A model generated the notes under the pieces. It saw only the letters and a program-made list of their open reading frames with translations. It ran no database searches and had not been told where the DNA came from. A stretch of 62,442 nt of DNA. Source: Myxococcales bacterium (GTDB lineage: Bacteria > Myxococcota_A > UBA796 > GCA-2862545). Positions 25,296 through 34,260 of this stretch are shown piece by piece. The stretch's first letter is position 1. The number at the start of each line of letters is the position of its first letter. The DNA lies in NCBI GenBank assembly GCA_019634415.1, contig JAHQVJ010000075.1:1-62442 (forward strand), given 5' to 3'. The translations under genes and the position numbers were made by a program.

Positions 25296-27184
25296 ACCGC
25301 GAGATGAGCCAGCTACTCGACCGCGCCGAGGCCTTGGCGCGCACCGTGGACGTGCCCCCCGACACCCGTGACACCGCCCTGGTCCATCTGGCTCAGTGGT
25401 GCGAGGAGTCCCGCTTCGAGCCCTATCGCGCTCAGATCGAGGCATTGGTGGACGGGGACTTCGCCGAGGAGCTGGTGGATGCCTTCCGCCGCGTGCTGCC
25501 CTTCGGCACCGGCGGCCGACGTGGCCACGTGGGGGTGGGGCCCAATCGCCTCAACCCCCACACCGTGGGCACGAGCGTACAGGGCCACGCGCTGTGGCTG
25601 CGACGCCGATTCCGCGGCCAGCGCCTGAAGGTCGCGATCGCCTACGACGTGCGCCGCTTCACCGACGTGCGCGGGATGTACGACCGAGGGCGACCCTCCC
25701 CCTTCCACGGGATGTCCAGCCGAGACCTGGCCGAGGTCGCTGCCCGGACCTACGCCGCCAACGGCGTGAGCGCCGTGTTGTTGGAGCGCGACAGCGACAC
25801 CTACCTGTCCACCCCAGAGCTGTCCTTCACGATCCGGGCGCTCGGAGCCACGGGCGGCCTGAACGTCAGCGCGTCGCACAACCCACCCGACGACAACGGC
25901 GTGAAGGTCTACGACGAGCGGGGCGCACAGCTTGCCGCCCCCCACGACGAGTCTCTGCTCGAGGTCGTCGGCACCGTGGAGCAGGCCGTGATGGTGCGGT
26001 GGTCCGAGGCGGTGTCGAGCGGCCTCGTCACCGCGCTGGATCCGGCCGTGCGCGAGCAGTACCTGCGCGAGGTGGCCTCGGTGGTCCCCGCAGCGACACG
26101 CGATCTCCGCTGCCTGTACACGCCCCTGCACGGGGCCGGGATCGTGGACGAGGCCCTGGTCTTGGCGGGAGTGTCCTGCGCGCTGCACGAGCCTCAGGCC
26201 ACACGCGACGGGCGCTTCCCCACTGTGCCCGGCGCCGTGGCCAATCCCGAGAACCCCGCCGCCATGGCCCACGCCGTCGCCGCAGCGGGCGACGCCGAGC
26301 TGGTATTCGGCACCGATCCCGACGCGGATCGGATCGGGTGTGAGGTGCGCCACGGCGACTCCTGGGTGCACCTCACCGGAAACGACATCGCCGCGTTGGT
26401 CGTGCACCGAGCGTGTCAGCGCGATCTGGGCGGCAAGCGGCCCCTGGTGATCCTCACCGAGGTGACCACCTCGCTGGCCAGCCGCGTGGCCGAGGCCGCC
26501 GGAGCCGCTGTGGTGGACGATCTCCTCGTGGGCTTCAAGCACATCGCCGCCGTCCTCGAGACGCTCGAGACGCAGGGCGAGGTCCGAGGGATCCGCGCCG
26601 ACGAGGTCGCCTTCGTGGCTGCAGCCGAGGAGTCGCATGGCGTGTTGGTCACCGACCAGATCCGCGACAAGGACGCCGCAGGCGGCGCCGTGATGCTGGC
26701 CGCCCTCGCCGCCGAGGCCAAGGAGCATGGGCAGACCTTGGTGGACGTGCTCCGGAAGCTGGAGCAAGTGCACGGCACCATCCGCAACCAACAGCGCAAC
26801 TTCCGCTTCGAGGGTGCCACCGGGGCCAGCCAGATGGCGCAGCTACTCCGTCGGATCCGGCAGGAGCCGTTCGAAGCGCTGGCGGACCGCCCCGTGCTCT
26901 CGTTCACCGATCATCTCGACGAGACCGGGCGGTTCGGGCCATATCTGTCCGACTCTCACCGGGCAGCCCGGAACGTGCTGGTGTTCGAGCTGGGCGCCGG
27001 TGAAGGAGCGCTCGACGACGGCGCGCGGGTCGTGCTGCGCCCGTCCGGCACCGAGCCCAAGCTCAAGATCTACGTCGAGGTGCGGGGCCGGCCCGCCCTC
27101 GACGAAGCGCAGCGCGTCGAGGTGGACCAGCGGGCCTCGGCCTTGGTCGAGGCCGTCAGCCTAAGGCTCGCGCCGCCGCCATAG
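25292..27184 (+). CDS. Phosphoglucomutase/phosphomannomutase family enzyme
   Basis: A 630-residue alpha-D-phosphohexomutase. Active-site serine loop is S-A-S-H-N-P-P-D-D-N-G; metal loop is D-P-D-A-D-R; the sugar-binding loop is E-E-S-H-G-V; and the phosphate loop is R-P-S-G-T-E-P-K. The GTG start overlaps the upstream stop by GTGA. Length and an N-terminal extension of about 70 residues match the bacterial PgcA-type branch that interconverts glucose-1- and glucose-6-phosphate. Its 3' end overlaps the convergent PKD lipoprotein gene by 24 nt. Confidence 0.9.
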   Translation: MNREMSQLLDRAEALARTVDVPPDTRDTALVHLAQWCEESRFEPYRAQIEALVDGDFAEELVDAFRRVLPFGTGGRRGHVGVGPNRLNPHTVGTSVQGHALWLRRRFRGQRLKVAIAYDVRRFTDVRGMYDRGRPSPFHGMSSRDLAEVAARTYAANGVSAVLLERDSDTYLSTPELSFTIRALGATGGLNVSASHNPPDDNGVKVYDERGAQLAAPHDESLLEVVGTVEQAVMVRWSEAVSSGLVTALDPAVREQYLREVASVVPAATRDLRCLYTPLHGAGIVDEALVLAGVSCALHEPQATRDGRFPTVPGAVANPENPAAMAHAVAAAGDAELVFGTDPDADRIGCEVRHGDSWVHLTGNDIAALVVHRACQRDLGGKRPLVILTEVTTSLASRVAEAAGAAVVDDLLVGFKHIAAVLETLETQGEVRGIRADEVAFVAAAEESHGVLVTDQIRDKDAAGGAVMLAALAAEAKEHGQTLVDVLRKLEQVHGTIRNQQRNFRFEGATGASQMAQLLRRIRQEPFEALADRPVLSFTDHLDETGRFGPYLSDSHRAARNVLVFELGAGEGALDDGARVVLRPSGTEPKLKIYVEVRGRPALDEAQRVEVDQRASALVEAVSLRLAPPP

Positions 27185-28012
27185 CAGGACCATCATCGGC
27201 AGCAGCAACGCGCCGAAGCTGCTCGCCGCGCTACCCGCACCGATGGGCTGTACCGCACCACCAGCACAGGAGAAGCAGCCACCGCCGCCGCCACCGGAGT
27301 CGGTGGCCGCGATGACGCGCACAGAGTCCGGATCGGACACGCTGGTGGCATCTCTGACCTGGAGCTCGGCCACGTAGGCTCCGGTCACGTCGGCCGTGAA
27401 CTGTGGCAGCTGCGACGTGTCGTCGTTGAGCGTGGCGGTGCTGCCCGCCGGCTTCGACACCAGGGTCCAGCGGTACTCGAGCTCGTCGCCATCGGGGTCG
27501 TAGCTCAGCGTCCCGTTGAGCGTGACGCGGTCGCCCGTGCGCACGTTCTGATCAGGCCCTGCGTTGGCCACCGGCCCCTCGTTGGGCGCGTCCGCATTGA
27601 TCTCCACCTGATCGGTGTCCGCGAACTCCCCGTCGTCCACCGTGAGCTCCACGATGTAGGTGCCGGAGCGATCGGCATAGAACGAAGCGTTCACCCGGTT
27701 CTCGTTGATGATGAACGCCTGAGAGCCCGTGGGCCGCTCGATCATCACCCAGTCGTAGTTCAGCGCGTCTCCGTCGGGGTCCGCCGAGCCGCTGCCGTCG
27801 AGCTCGATCTCCTGGGGAACGCTGCCCGCGATGTCCTCGCCCGCATCCGCCGTGGGTGCCGAGTTGACCCCCTGCGGAATCCCGGTGTCCACGGGTACCC
27901 CCGTCTCGGTCGGAGCGGCGTCAGTGCCCGGGACGGTGGACTTGTCCGTCACCTCGAGCGTCGTGGAGCAGGCCATGAGGAGGCCCGGAGCAAGCAAATA
28001 GAAGGGGCGCAC
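27161..28012 (-). CDS. PKD-domain lipoprotein with a MYXO-CTERM-like tail
   Basis: A 283-residue product. The signal ends at a lipobox M-A-C near residue 15. A Thr/Pro/Asp linker leads to two PKD/Ig-like domains (about 50-150 and 145-245), each carrying the S-x-D-P-D-G-D signature. The C-terminus has a glycine run, a C-F-S-C pair, a 20-residue hydrophobic helix and W-R-R-R, matching the sorting-tail pattern of MYXO-CTERM proteins that are moved to the cell surface in Myxococcota. Having both a lipobox and this tail is unusual. It is convergent with, and overlaps, the phosphohexomutase gene. Confidence 0.75.
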   Translation of the reverse strand: MRPFYLLAPGLLMACSTTLEVTDKSTVPGTDAAPTETGVPVDTGIPQGVNSAPTADAGEDIAGSVPQEIELDGSGSADPDGDALNYDWVMIERPTGSQAFIINENRVNASFYADRSGTYIVELTVDDGEFADTDQVEINADAPNEGPVANAGPDQNVRTGDRVTLNGTLSYDPDGDELEYRWTLVSKPAGSTATLNDDTSQLPQFTADVTGAYVAELQVRDATSVSDPDSVRVIAATDSGGGGGGCFSCAGGAVQPIGAGSAASSFGALLLPMMVLLWRRREP

Positions 28013-28045
28013 ACATACTCCAGATCAGAGACACTGAAGCATACC

Positions 28046-28942
28046 TCAAGGCGTGGCCACGCGCCTCGGACCCGCCTCGATGGGCTCCATGACGGCGATC
28101 CCCTGCACCTTCCAGTTCACGTAGCTGTCGAGGTGGTCGAGGTACCACGACAGGTCGTGGTCGCGGGTGCCGCCCTTGCCGATCTTGGTGGAGTGGCGCA
28201 TCACGTTCTTGCCCTCCCCGTTGGTGACCAGCAGGCTCACGTGGGTCACCCAGATGGGCACCCCGGAGCGGTCGCTACGCACCGTCAAGATCACGCTTCC
28301 GGGTCGGATCCGATCCGCGACACTCTTCGCCGTCGGAAGGTCCAACACCTCGAGCCGCATGGTCCCGACGGGCAGCTCTTCGTCGGTGTGCGCGAACTTC
28401 TTGCGCGAGCGCCACCACTTCCAGGTGTCCGGCGTGACCTCCTTCTCGAGGACGGTGATCGGACCGTAGTCCCCGGAGCTCACGCGCATCCAGCCATCCG
28501 ACACCACGCCGGGGATCCACTGGAGCTCCATGAAGTGTCGACGGTGCACGTAGTCCACGGGGTTGCCCGAGCCATACCGCAGATCTCGTCGGATCTGCGC
28601 CGCGTGGGCGGGGTCCCCGGCAAGCGACAGGGCGAGCACTTCCTCGGCGTAGGTCAAGCAGTCGAAGACGTCGTAGCGAGCGATGGGATCGGGATCGATT
28701 CCGGCACCTTCTCCCAGTGGATCACTGGCATAGGGCCGACCCAGCAGCGCCTCCGAGATGGCTCCGATCCGCTCGGGAAGCGGCCGCTGAGCGACAGCGC
28801 GCGCGACGTCCAGGATGTCCTTGGGAATGGCACCGAGATCCGCTTGGATGGGTGGCGCCGGCGGCATCTTGGGCTTGTCCACGTCGATGGCGCCCGGCTC
28901 TGCCTGAGCCGCGCGAAGCAAGAGGATCATCGACAGCATCAT
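28046..28942 (-). CDS. DUF1460 (NlpC/P60-like) putative peptidoglycan amidase
   Basis: A 298-residue product with a short hydrophobic signal (M-M-L-S-M-I-L-L-L, cleavage after Q-A near residue 14). The DUF1460 domain covers about residues 55-275: the catalytic Cys is in F-D-C-L-T-Y-A-E-E, a conserved R-R-H-F-M-E-L-Q-W follows, and the His sits in T-H-V-S-L-L-V. Structurally studied members are papain-like N-acetylmuramoyl-L-alanine amidases acting on peptidoglycan. It likely acts in the periplasm. A 33-nt gap leads to the PKD lipoprotein gene. Confidence 0.8.
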   Translation of the reverse strand: MMLSMILLLRAAQAEPGAIDVDKPKMPPAPPIQADLGAIPKDILDVARAVAQRPLPERIGAISEALLGRPYASDPLGEGAGIDPDPIARYDVFDCLTYAEEVLALSLAGDPAHAAQIRRDLRYGSGNPVDYVHRRHFMELQWIPGVVSDGWMRVSSGDYGPITVLEKEVTPDTWKWWRSRKKFAHTDEELPVGTMRLEVLDLPTAKSVADRIRPGSVILTVRSDRSGVPIWVTHVSLLVTNGEGKNVMRHSTKIGKGGTRDHDLSWYLDHLDSYVNWKVQGIAVMEPIEAGPRRVATP

Positions 28943-29013
28943 CTGGACTTGGATCCATGCGAGGGTTGTTGTGTTGTCGGACCACAGCGCCGACCGCTAC
29001 ACATCGGACCAGG

Positions 29014-30651
29014 TCACCGGCCCAGACGCTGACGATAGCCCGCGATCGACTCCAACACACGGTCGAAATGCTCGTCCGGTAGCTCGTCGGCGGCCGAGGA
29101 CAGGGCGCGCTCGATCATGTCCAGCAACCCGTTGTGAAGGAGCTGCCTGTGCTCTGCCGCAGGGCGCTGGAAGAGGTTCCGCACCACGCTGCGGCCCGGC
29201 AAGATGCCATCGTCGGCAACGCGGATGTCACGCAGCAGCGCCGAGTACCGCGTGGGCCCGCCATCCACCAACACCTGCACCATCGCCCGACCTCGGCCCG
29301 CTCCATCCACGGCGTCGAAGGCCGCCACGATGGTGGCGAGCACGGCGTTCACCACATCGACCTTCCGCAGGATCTCGTCCTCGGTGATGGTGGGGCCGCT
29401 CGTTCGGATCGCGGGTGCCCCATCGAAGCCAGCTCGCTGCACGGCACCCCGGTTGGGGTTGTTGTCCAGCCCCGACACGTCCACGCGATCGCGGTGGTGC
29501 TCCTTGGTGGAGAACGCCCCGTCTCCATCGGAACCACGCTCTCGGTCATGATCGGAGAAGGCGTTCATCTCGTCGTCGTCGACGTTGTTCGCGTCGGCCA
29601 GCCAGCCCGTGAAGCCCACCTGCTCCGTCGGCTCCTCCGAGATGTCGTCCACCTCGTCGATGCGCCCGAAGGGATCGCGCCTCCCCCCGAAGTCGGAGCC
29701 CCCGTGAGACACGGGGGAGACGTCGGGTGGAAACGCCGGGGCCGGTGCGAGATCTCGCCCTGGCTCGGGCACGTCCGAGCGCTCGGGCACGGGCTCTGGA
29801 GCAGGCTCCACCGACGCGAGCGGCGACAGCGGCTCGAACAGCGCGTGGGCCTCGAGCGGCAGCGGTGGCGGCATGTCCGGCTCGGCAGCGCTCGCCTCTG
29901 CCGTCGACATCTCGTGGGAGTGACCCGCCTGCGCGGGCTGCGCCGGAGGCAGAGGGCTGGTCACCACCCCACCCGAGCCACCGGAGCCGGCAGGCTCGTA
30001 GGGCCGGGCGGCCCCGACGCGAATGAGCTCGGCCATCACCAACCGCGCCCGAATGGGCTCCAGGGGCGCTTCCTGGATGATGGAGCGGACCGTCCGGGGC
30101 TCTGGCCCCAGCTTGGCCGACAGCAACGCCCTCGCCGGACCGTGGCCCGACTCCGTGGCCCCTCGAACGAGGAGCTGATCGGGGTCCACCCGAATGGCGG
30201 CCTCGTAGTCGTCGCAGGAGGCCAACACGAGCTCTCGCGTGTCGTGGCCCAGCTGCACGTTCTCGACGAACACACCGTCCTTGGCCTCGAACGCAGGCTG
30301 CAGCGTGCTGGACACGAACTCCACCAGGTTCTGCTGGAAGCGATCTCGCAGGATGCCGTCGAGCAGGGGCCCTCCCGCCGTCTCGAGCAGATACCCGACG
30401 ATGCTCTGACCCTGCTCGATGCGCTCCTCGAGGTCATCCGCCTCGGCCGGGGGAAGGATGCCCCGCATCAGCAGCATCCGAACGACCTGCACCTGGTCGT
30501 CGGTGGACGTGGCAGCGATGAGGTCCCCCTGCAGCAGGTGAACCGAGGTTCGCAACGGCCCCGTTCCCACCGACAACGATCCCGTGGCACGCTGCTCTAC
30601 ACGCGCCAGGAGCGCGCGTGTGGCCGCTGTGTCACGTGCGGATCGACTCAA
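29014..30651 (-). CDS. DUF4388-like N-terminal domain protein with long acidic linker
   Basis: A 545-residue product if the TTG at 30651 is used; it has a GTGGAG ribosome-binding site 5 nt upstream, and no ATG or GTG sits between the preceding gene and the domain. The N-terminal 170 residues resemble DUF4388 (T-G-S-L-S-V-G, V-H-L-L-Q-G-D-L-I-A-A), common in delta-type bacteria next to signalling genes. A long Pro/Glu/Asp-rich, low-complexity middle follows, then a conserved C-terminal helical domain (about 420-545). No transmembrane helix. It is downstream of an ECF sigma and anti-sigma pair, so a regulatory or envelope-stress link is inferred. Confidence 0.65.
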   Translation of the reverse strand: MSRSARDTAATRALLARVEQRATGSLSVGTGPLRTSVHLLQGDLIAATSTDDQVQVVRMLLMRGILPPAEADDLEERIEQGQSIVGYLLETAGGPLLDGILRDRFQQNLVEFVSSTLQPAFEAKDGVFVENVQLGHDTRELVLASCDDYEAAIRVDPDQLLVRGATESGHGPARALLSAKLGPEPRTVRSIIQEAPLEPIRARLVMAELIRVGAARPYEPAGSGGSGGVVTSPLPPAQPAQAGHSHEMSTAEASAAEPDMPPPLPLEAHALFEPLSPLASVEPAPEPVPERSDVPEPGRDLAPAPAFPPDVSPVSHGGSDFGGRRDPFGRIDEVDDISEEPTEQVGFTGWLADANNVDDDEMNAFSDHDRERGSDGDGAFSTKEHHRDRVDVSGLDNNPNRGAVQRAGFDGAPAIRTSGPTITEDEILRKVDVVNAVLATIVAAFDAVDGAGRGRAMVQVLVDGGPTRYSALLRDIRVADDGILPGRSVVRNLFQRPAAEHRQLLHNGLLDMIERALSSAADELPDEHFDRVLESIAGYRQRLGR

Positions 30652-30700
30652 CAGGGCTCCACGTCCTATGCATGCACTGTAGTCGATACGCGGGCGCTGG

Positions 30701-31231
30701 CTACTGCACCTCGGCGGTGTCCGTGGGCTCGAAGGACGCCGGGACCCAACGGTCCGCGTCGATAAACTCGTCCCTATCTGTGTCGTACACCGCGACCGGC
30801 GGAACGGGCGCGACGGCAGCACGCTCAGCAAGGGAATTTCGCTCGCTTTGGAGCTGCCCGCTCACGATCCACCCCGCGGCAGATGCCCCCACCGCCATCA
30901 ACACGACCGCCGCGAACCCCACCAGCGTGTACGCGGGCACCTGGACGTCTCGCGCCAGCATCCGCCGCAGACGCGCTCCGAAGGTCGGTGGCGCCGGCAC
31001 GTGCCTCGCGCGCTCGAGGACGGGCCCCACCGCCACCCGCTCCTCCAGCTGACGCTGGAGGTGTGGCGGAATGACGAGCTCGGCGGGCGGAAGCGTCTGC
31101 TCGAGACGGTCGTGCAGATCACGGCACGTCGAGCACCCGTGCAGGTGCTCCACCAGCATCACCCGCTGGCTAGGTGTGACCTCCCCGTCCTGCAGATGGA
31201 CGAGACGCGGTCTGACCTCGCGACACCTCAT
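30701..31231 (-). CDS. Zinc-finger anti-sigma factor
   Basis: A 176-residue product from ATG 31231, which has an AGGGGA ribosome-binding site; an ATG at 31267 overlapping the sigma stop as ATGA is an alternative 12 residues longer. The N-terminus has the ZAS motif: H in E-H-L-H-G-C-S-T-C with the HxxxCxxC arrangement. A single membrane helix lies at about residues 98-122, and the short C-terminal part would be periplasmic. It would hold the ECF sigma factor at the membrane until a signal releases it. It lies between the sigma gene and the DUF4388-like gene in one operon. Confidence 0.85.
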   Translation of the reverse strand: MRCREVRPRLVHLQDGEVTPSQRVMLVEHLHGCSTCRDLHDRLEQTLPPAELVIPPHLQRQLEERVAVGPVLERARHVPAPPTFGARLRRMLARDVQVPAYTLVGFAAVVLMAVGASAAGWIVSGQLQSERNSLAERAAVAPVPPVAVYDTDRDEFIDADRWVPASFEPTDTAEVQ

Positions 31232-31263
31232 GTCGTTCCCCTGGTCGGTCCACCACAGACCGA

Positions 31264-31848
31264 TCATTCCCCCGAAACCTCGTGGGCGTCCAGAACTTCC
31301 ATCAGTTGGGTCTTCGCGCGAGACAGTCGACTCATGACGGTACCGAGCTTGATTTCGAGGGCGTCGCTGATCTCGGCGTACGACAGGTCGGAGTAGTACC
31401 GAAGCATCAAGATCTTTCGATGATTCTCCGACAGCTGCTCCATGGCCTGGAGGATCTGCTCCTGCTGCTCGCCCTTGAAGACGATGTCCGCCTGGTGGGC
31501 CTCGTCACAGGTGGCCCGGGGCACGGACTCCAGGATCGCCGCCCGGCGCTTGCGATCGCGCACCAGGTTGAAGCACAGGTTGCTGGTGACGCGGTAGAGC
31601 CACGCCTTCATCTTGAAGCCCTCGTCGAAGAAGCGAACCTCCCGCATGGCCTTGATGAAGACCTCCTGCGTGACGTCGAGGGCTTGCTGCCAGTCCTTGA
31701 GGATCCAAGCTGCGTGGTGGAACAGCGGATCGCGGTACTTCCGGATGATGAGGTCCGCAGCCGCGCGCCGATCTTCGACGGCGATGGACTTGATGGTCTC
31801 GTCGTCGGGCGTGGCTGTGGTGCGTTCGACCAACTGCAGCGTAGGCAT
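31264..31848 (-). CDS. ECF-type RNA polymerase sigma factor
   Basis: A 194-residue product; ATG 31848 has a GGGGAG ribosome-binding site. Region 2 contains D-V-T-Q-E-V-F-I and a W-L-Y-R-V-T core, and region 4 contains S-E-N-H-R-K-I-L-M-L-R-Y and a helix-turn-helix Y-A-E-I-S-D-A-L. The intervening linker lacks region 3, typical of ECF sigma factors. It directs RNA polymerase to a stress or surface regulon. The anti-sigma factor follows directly, so the two are co-made. Confidence 0.93.
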   Translation of the reverse strand: MPTLQLVERTTATPDDETIKSIAVEDRRAAADLIIRKYRDPLFHHAAWILKDWQQALDVTQEVFIKAMREVRFFDEGFKMKAWLYRVTSNLCFNLVRDRKRRAAILESVPRATCDEAHQADIVFKGEQQEQILQAMEQLSENHRKILMLRYYSDLSYAEISDALEIKLGTVMSRLSRAKTQLMEVLDAHEVSGE

Positions 31849-31919
31849 CAAGCACTCCCCGTAGCGTTCACAAGTACCTACGAAGTAGTCGCTGGCCGCC
31901 TTCGAACCCATGACGACCA

Positions 31920-31938
31920 GTGACGTCACGGGACGTGA
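31920..31938. promoter_or_regulatory. Overlapping palindromes upstream of the ECF sigma gene
   Basis: A perfect 10-bp palindrome GTGACGTCAC (31920-31929) overlaps a second inverted repeat TCACG-GGA-CGTGA (31926-31938). It lies 72-90 nt upstream of the sigma start and just after the urocanate hydratase stop. It could be an operator; a terminator is less likely because there is no T-run. Confidence 0.3.
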
Positions 31939-31942
31939 GGCT

Positions 31943-33604
31943 TCAGTCGGTGGTTCCGGGAATGCGCACTCCGCGCTCCCGCGCCACCTCGATGGCGCGC
32001 GGGTAGCCTGCGTCGGCGTGCCGCACGACGCCCATGCCGGGATCCGAGGTCAGGACACGCTCGAGCCTCGCTGCAGCCTCGTCGGTGCCGTCGGCCACGA
32101 CCACCATGCCGGAGTGCAGCGAGTAGCCCATGCCCACGCCGCCGCCATGGTGGAAGCTCACCCAGCTGGCCCCGTTCACCGCGTTGATCAACGCGTTGAG
32201 GATGGGCCAGTCCGCCACGGCATCGCTGCCGTCACGCATCGCCTCGGTCTCGCGGTTCGGCGAGGCCACCGACCCACAGTCCAGGTGGTCGCGACCGATC
32301 ACGATCGGTGCACTCACCTTGCCGGTTCGCACGAGTTCGTTGAAGAGGTGTCCCGCCTTGGCACGGTCGCCGTAGCCCAGCCAGCAGATGCGGCACGGCA
32401 GGCCCTGGAACTGGACGCGCTCTTGGGCGAGCTCGAGCCAGCGCACCAGCGCCTCGTCGTGGGGGAACGCCTCCATCAGCGCCTTGTCGGTGGCCTGGAT
32501 GTCGGCCGGGTCGCCAGACAGGGCACACCAGCGGAACGGCCCCTTCCCCTCGCAGAAGAGCGGCCGGATGTACGCGGGCACGAAGCCCGGGAACGAGAAC
32601 GCCACCTCTCGGGGAACGCCGCCGTCCTCCGCCATGGCCCGGATGTTGTTGCCGTAGTCGAAGACGTGCGACCCCGCCTCGCCCAAGGCCACCATCGCGC
32701 GCACGTGCGCCGCCATGGACTCCTTGGAGCGCCGGACGTAGCCCTCGGGGTCGGAGGACCGCAGCGCCGCAGCCTCCTGCAGCGTCATCCCGGCAGGCAC
32801 GTAGCCGTGCAGGGGATCGTGGGCCGACGTCTGATCCGTGACCAGATCGGGCACCAAGCCGCGAGCAACCAGCTCCGGCAGGACCTCCGCGCAGTTGCCC
32901 ACCACGCCGACGGAGCGCGCCGCACCTTCAGCCTTGTAGCGCTGCACGCGAGCGATGGCGTCGTCCAGATCGTCCGCCACCTCGTCGAGGTAGGCCGTGT
33001 CGATCCGGCGCTGCACGCGATGAGGGTCCACCTCGACCATCAGGGCCACGCCACCCGCCATGGTGGCAGCCAGCGGCTGCGCGCCGCCCATGCCTCCGAG
33101 CCCACCCGACAGCACCAGACGTCCGCGGAGGTCGTCGGTCCCGAAGTGCGTGCGCGCCGCAGCCACGAAGGTCTCGTAGGTGCCCTGCAGGATCCCCTGC
33201 GTGCCGATGTAGATCCAGGACCCAGCGGTCATCTGGCCGTACATGATGAGGCCCTTCGCCTCGAGCTCGGCGAAGTGCTCCCAGGTGGCCCACTTCCCCA
33301 CGAGGTTGGAGTTCGCGATCAACACGCGAGGCGCATCCGGGTGGGACCGGAATACCGCGACGGGCTTGCCCGACTGCACGAGCAGCGTCTCGTCGTTCTC
33401 CAGGCGACGCAGGGAGTCCACGATGGCGTGGTAGGCCTCCCAGCTTCGCGCAGCCTTCCCCGTTCCGCCGTAGACGACGAGGTCTTCCGGGCGCTCCGCG
33501 ACCTCGGGGTCGAGGTTGTTCATCAGCATGCGCAGGGCGGCTTCCTGCACCCAGCCCTTGCACGTCAGCGCAGCGCCTCGAGGAGCGCGGATGGGGGAGG
33601 ACAT
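31943..33604 (-). CDS. hutU: Urocanate hydratase
   Basis: A 553-residue product, the usual length for the family. ATG 33604 is 1 nt after the preceding gene's stop. The NAD-binding glycine-rich loop G-G-L-G-G-M-G-G is clear, as are the conserved [12 protein letters not shown] segment, the D-P-L-H-G-Y-V-P loop and the [10 protein letters not shown] motif. It turns urocanate into imidazolonepropionate, the second step of histidine breakdown. The other hut genes (hutH, hutI, hutG) are not here, and it instead follows a small unknown gene and rpoZ. Confidence 0.95.
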   Translation of the reverse strand: MSSPIRAPRGAALTCKGWVQEAALRMLMNNLDPEVAERPEDLVVYGGTGKAARSWEAYHAIVDSLRRLENDETLLVQSGKPVAVFRSHPDAPRVLIANSNLVGKWATWEHFAELEAKGLIMYGQMTAGSWIYIGTQGILQGTYETFVAAARTHFGTDDLRGRLVLSGGLGGMGGAQPLAATMAGGVALMVEVDPHRVQRRIDTAYLDEVADDLDDAIARVQRYKAEGAARSVGVVGNCAEVLPELVARGLVPDLVTDQTSAHDPLHGYVPAGMTLQEAAALRSSDPEGYVRRSKESMAAHVRAMVALGEAGSHVFDYGNNIRAMAEDGGVPREVAFSFPGFVPAYIRPLFCEGKGPFRWCALSGDPADIQATDKALMEAFPHDEALVRWLELAQERVQFQGLPCRICWLGYGDRAKAGHLFNELVRTGKVSAPIVIGRDHLDCGSVASPNRETEAMRDGSDAVADWPILNALINAVNGASWVSFHHGGGVGMGYSLHSGMVVVADGTDEAAARLERVLTSDPGMGVVRHADAGYPRAIEVARERGVRIPGTTD

Positions 33605-33605
33605 G

Positions 33606-33815
33606 TCAGTCCGACTTCTTCTCGTCGGTCTCCGTCGCCGCGGCGTAGTGACGCTCCTCGAAGGATCGGGAGAACTGCACCGTGGTCTCCTCGAACTCCT
33701 CGGCCTCGTCGGGAAGCTCCGACAGGTGGGAATCGAGGTCGGCCGGAGCGTACTCTCCACGACGGAGACGATGCTTGACCGTGCGCGTGTCGTAACGCAT
33801 GTCTTTGCGAATCAT
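33606..33815 (-). CDS. Small conserved-looking acidic protein
   Basis: A 69-residue product. A strong GAGAGG ribosome-binding site lies 5 nt before ATG 33815. It has a basic N-terminal third ([14 protein letters not shown]) and an acidic, Glu-rich C-terminal two-thirds, with no membrane helix. It ends 1 nt before hutU, so the two are probably translated together. I do not know a family or function. Confidence 0.65.
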   Translation of the reverse strand: MIRKDMRYDTRTVKHRLRRGEYAPADLDSHLSELPDEAEEFEETTVQFSRSFEERHYAAATETDEKKSD

Positions 33816-33887
33816 GAGGACCTCTCGATGCTTCGATGACCGACGGGGGCGAGCGACGTGTTCGACACCCCCGCGGAAGGGTTCGGA

Positions 33888-34166
33888 TCACGCCTCGGGC
33901 GGCAGCTCGTCGTCGACCGGCTCGGGATTGCTTTGGCGGTGCAGCGGCTTCCAGCGGTCCTCGGCGATGACCTGCGAGTCGTCGACCTCGAACTTGTCGG
34001 CCGCGATCTCGCGCAGAGCGGTCACGACTTCCTTGTTGTCGGACTCGTTGTCGATCAGGGGATGGGCGCCCTTCAGCAGCTGCTTGGTGCGCTCGGCCGC
34101 CACGAGGACGAGGGAGAAGCGGTTGGGAACTGCCTCGAGGCAGTCTTCCACGGTAATGCGGGCCAT
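33888..34166 (-). CDS. rpoZ: RNA polymerase omega subunit
   Basis: A 92-residue product. The omega signature is clear: [10 protein letters not shown] at the start, [16 protein letters not shown] in the core helix, and [10 protein letters not shown] towards the end. Omega helps fold and assemble the beta-prime subunit. The last 25 residues are acidic and more variable. It is 72 nt upstream of the small acidic protein and hutU. Confidence 0.92.
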   Translation of the reverse strand: MARITVEDCLEAVPNRFSLVLVAAERTKQLLKGAHPLIDNESDNKEVVTALREIAADKFEVDDSQVIAEDRWKPLHRQSNPEPVDDELPPEA

Positions 34167-34260
34167 CGGTGCTCCGGTGCGGTCGCCAGCCCTCTTCGCC
34201 GGGAGGGGGCGTACTTCGGAACGGGATATGCAGGGGTGGCACCTCCGTCAAGGCGGAGGT

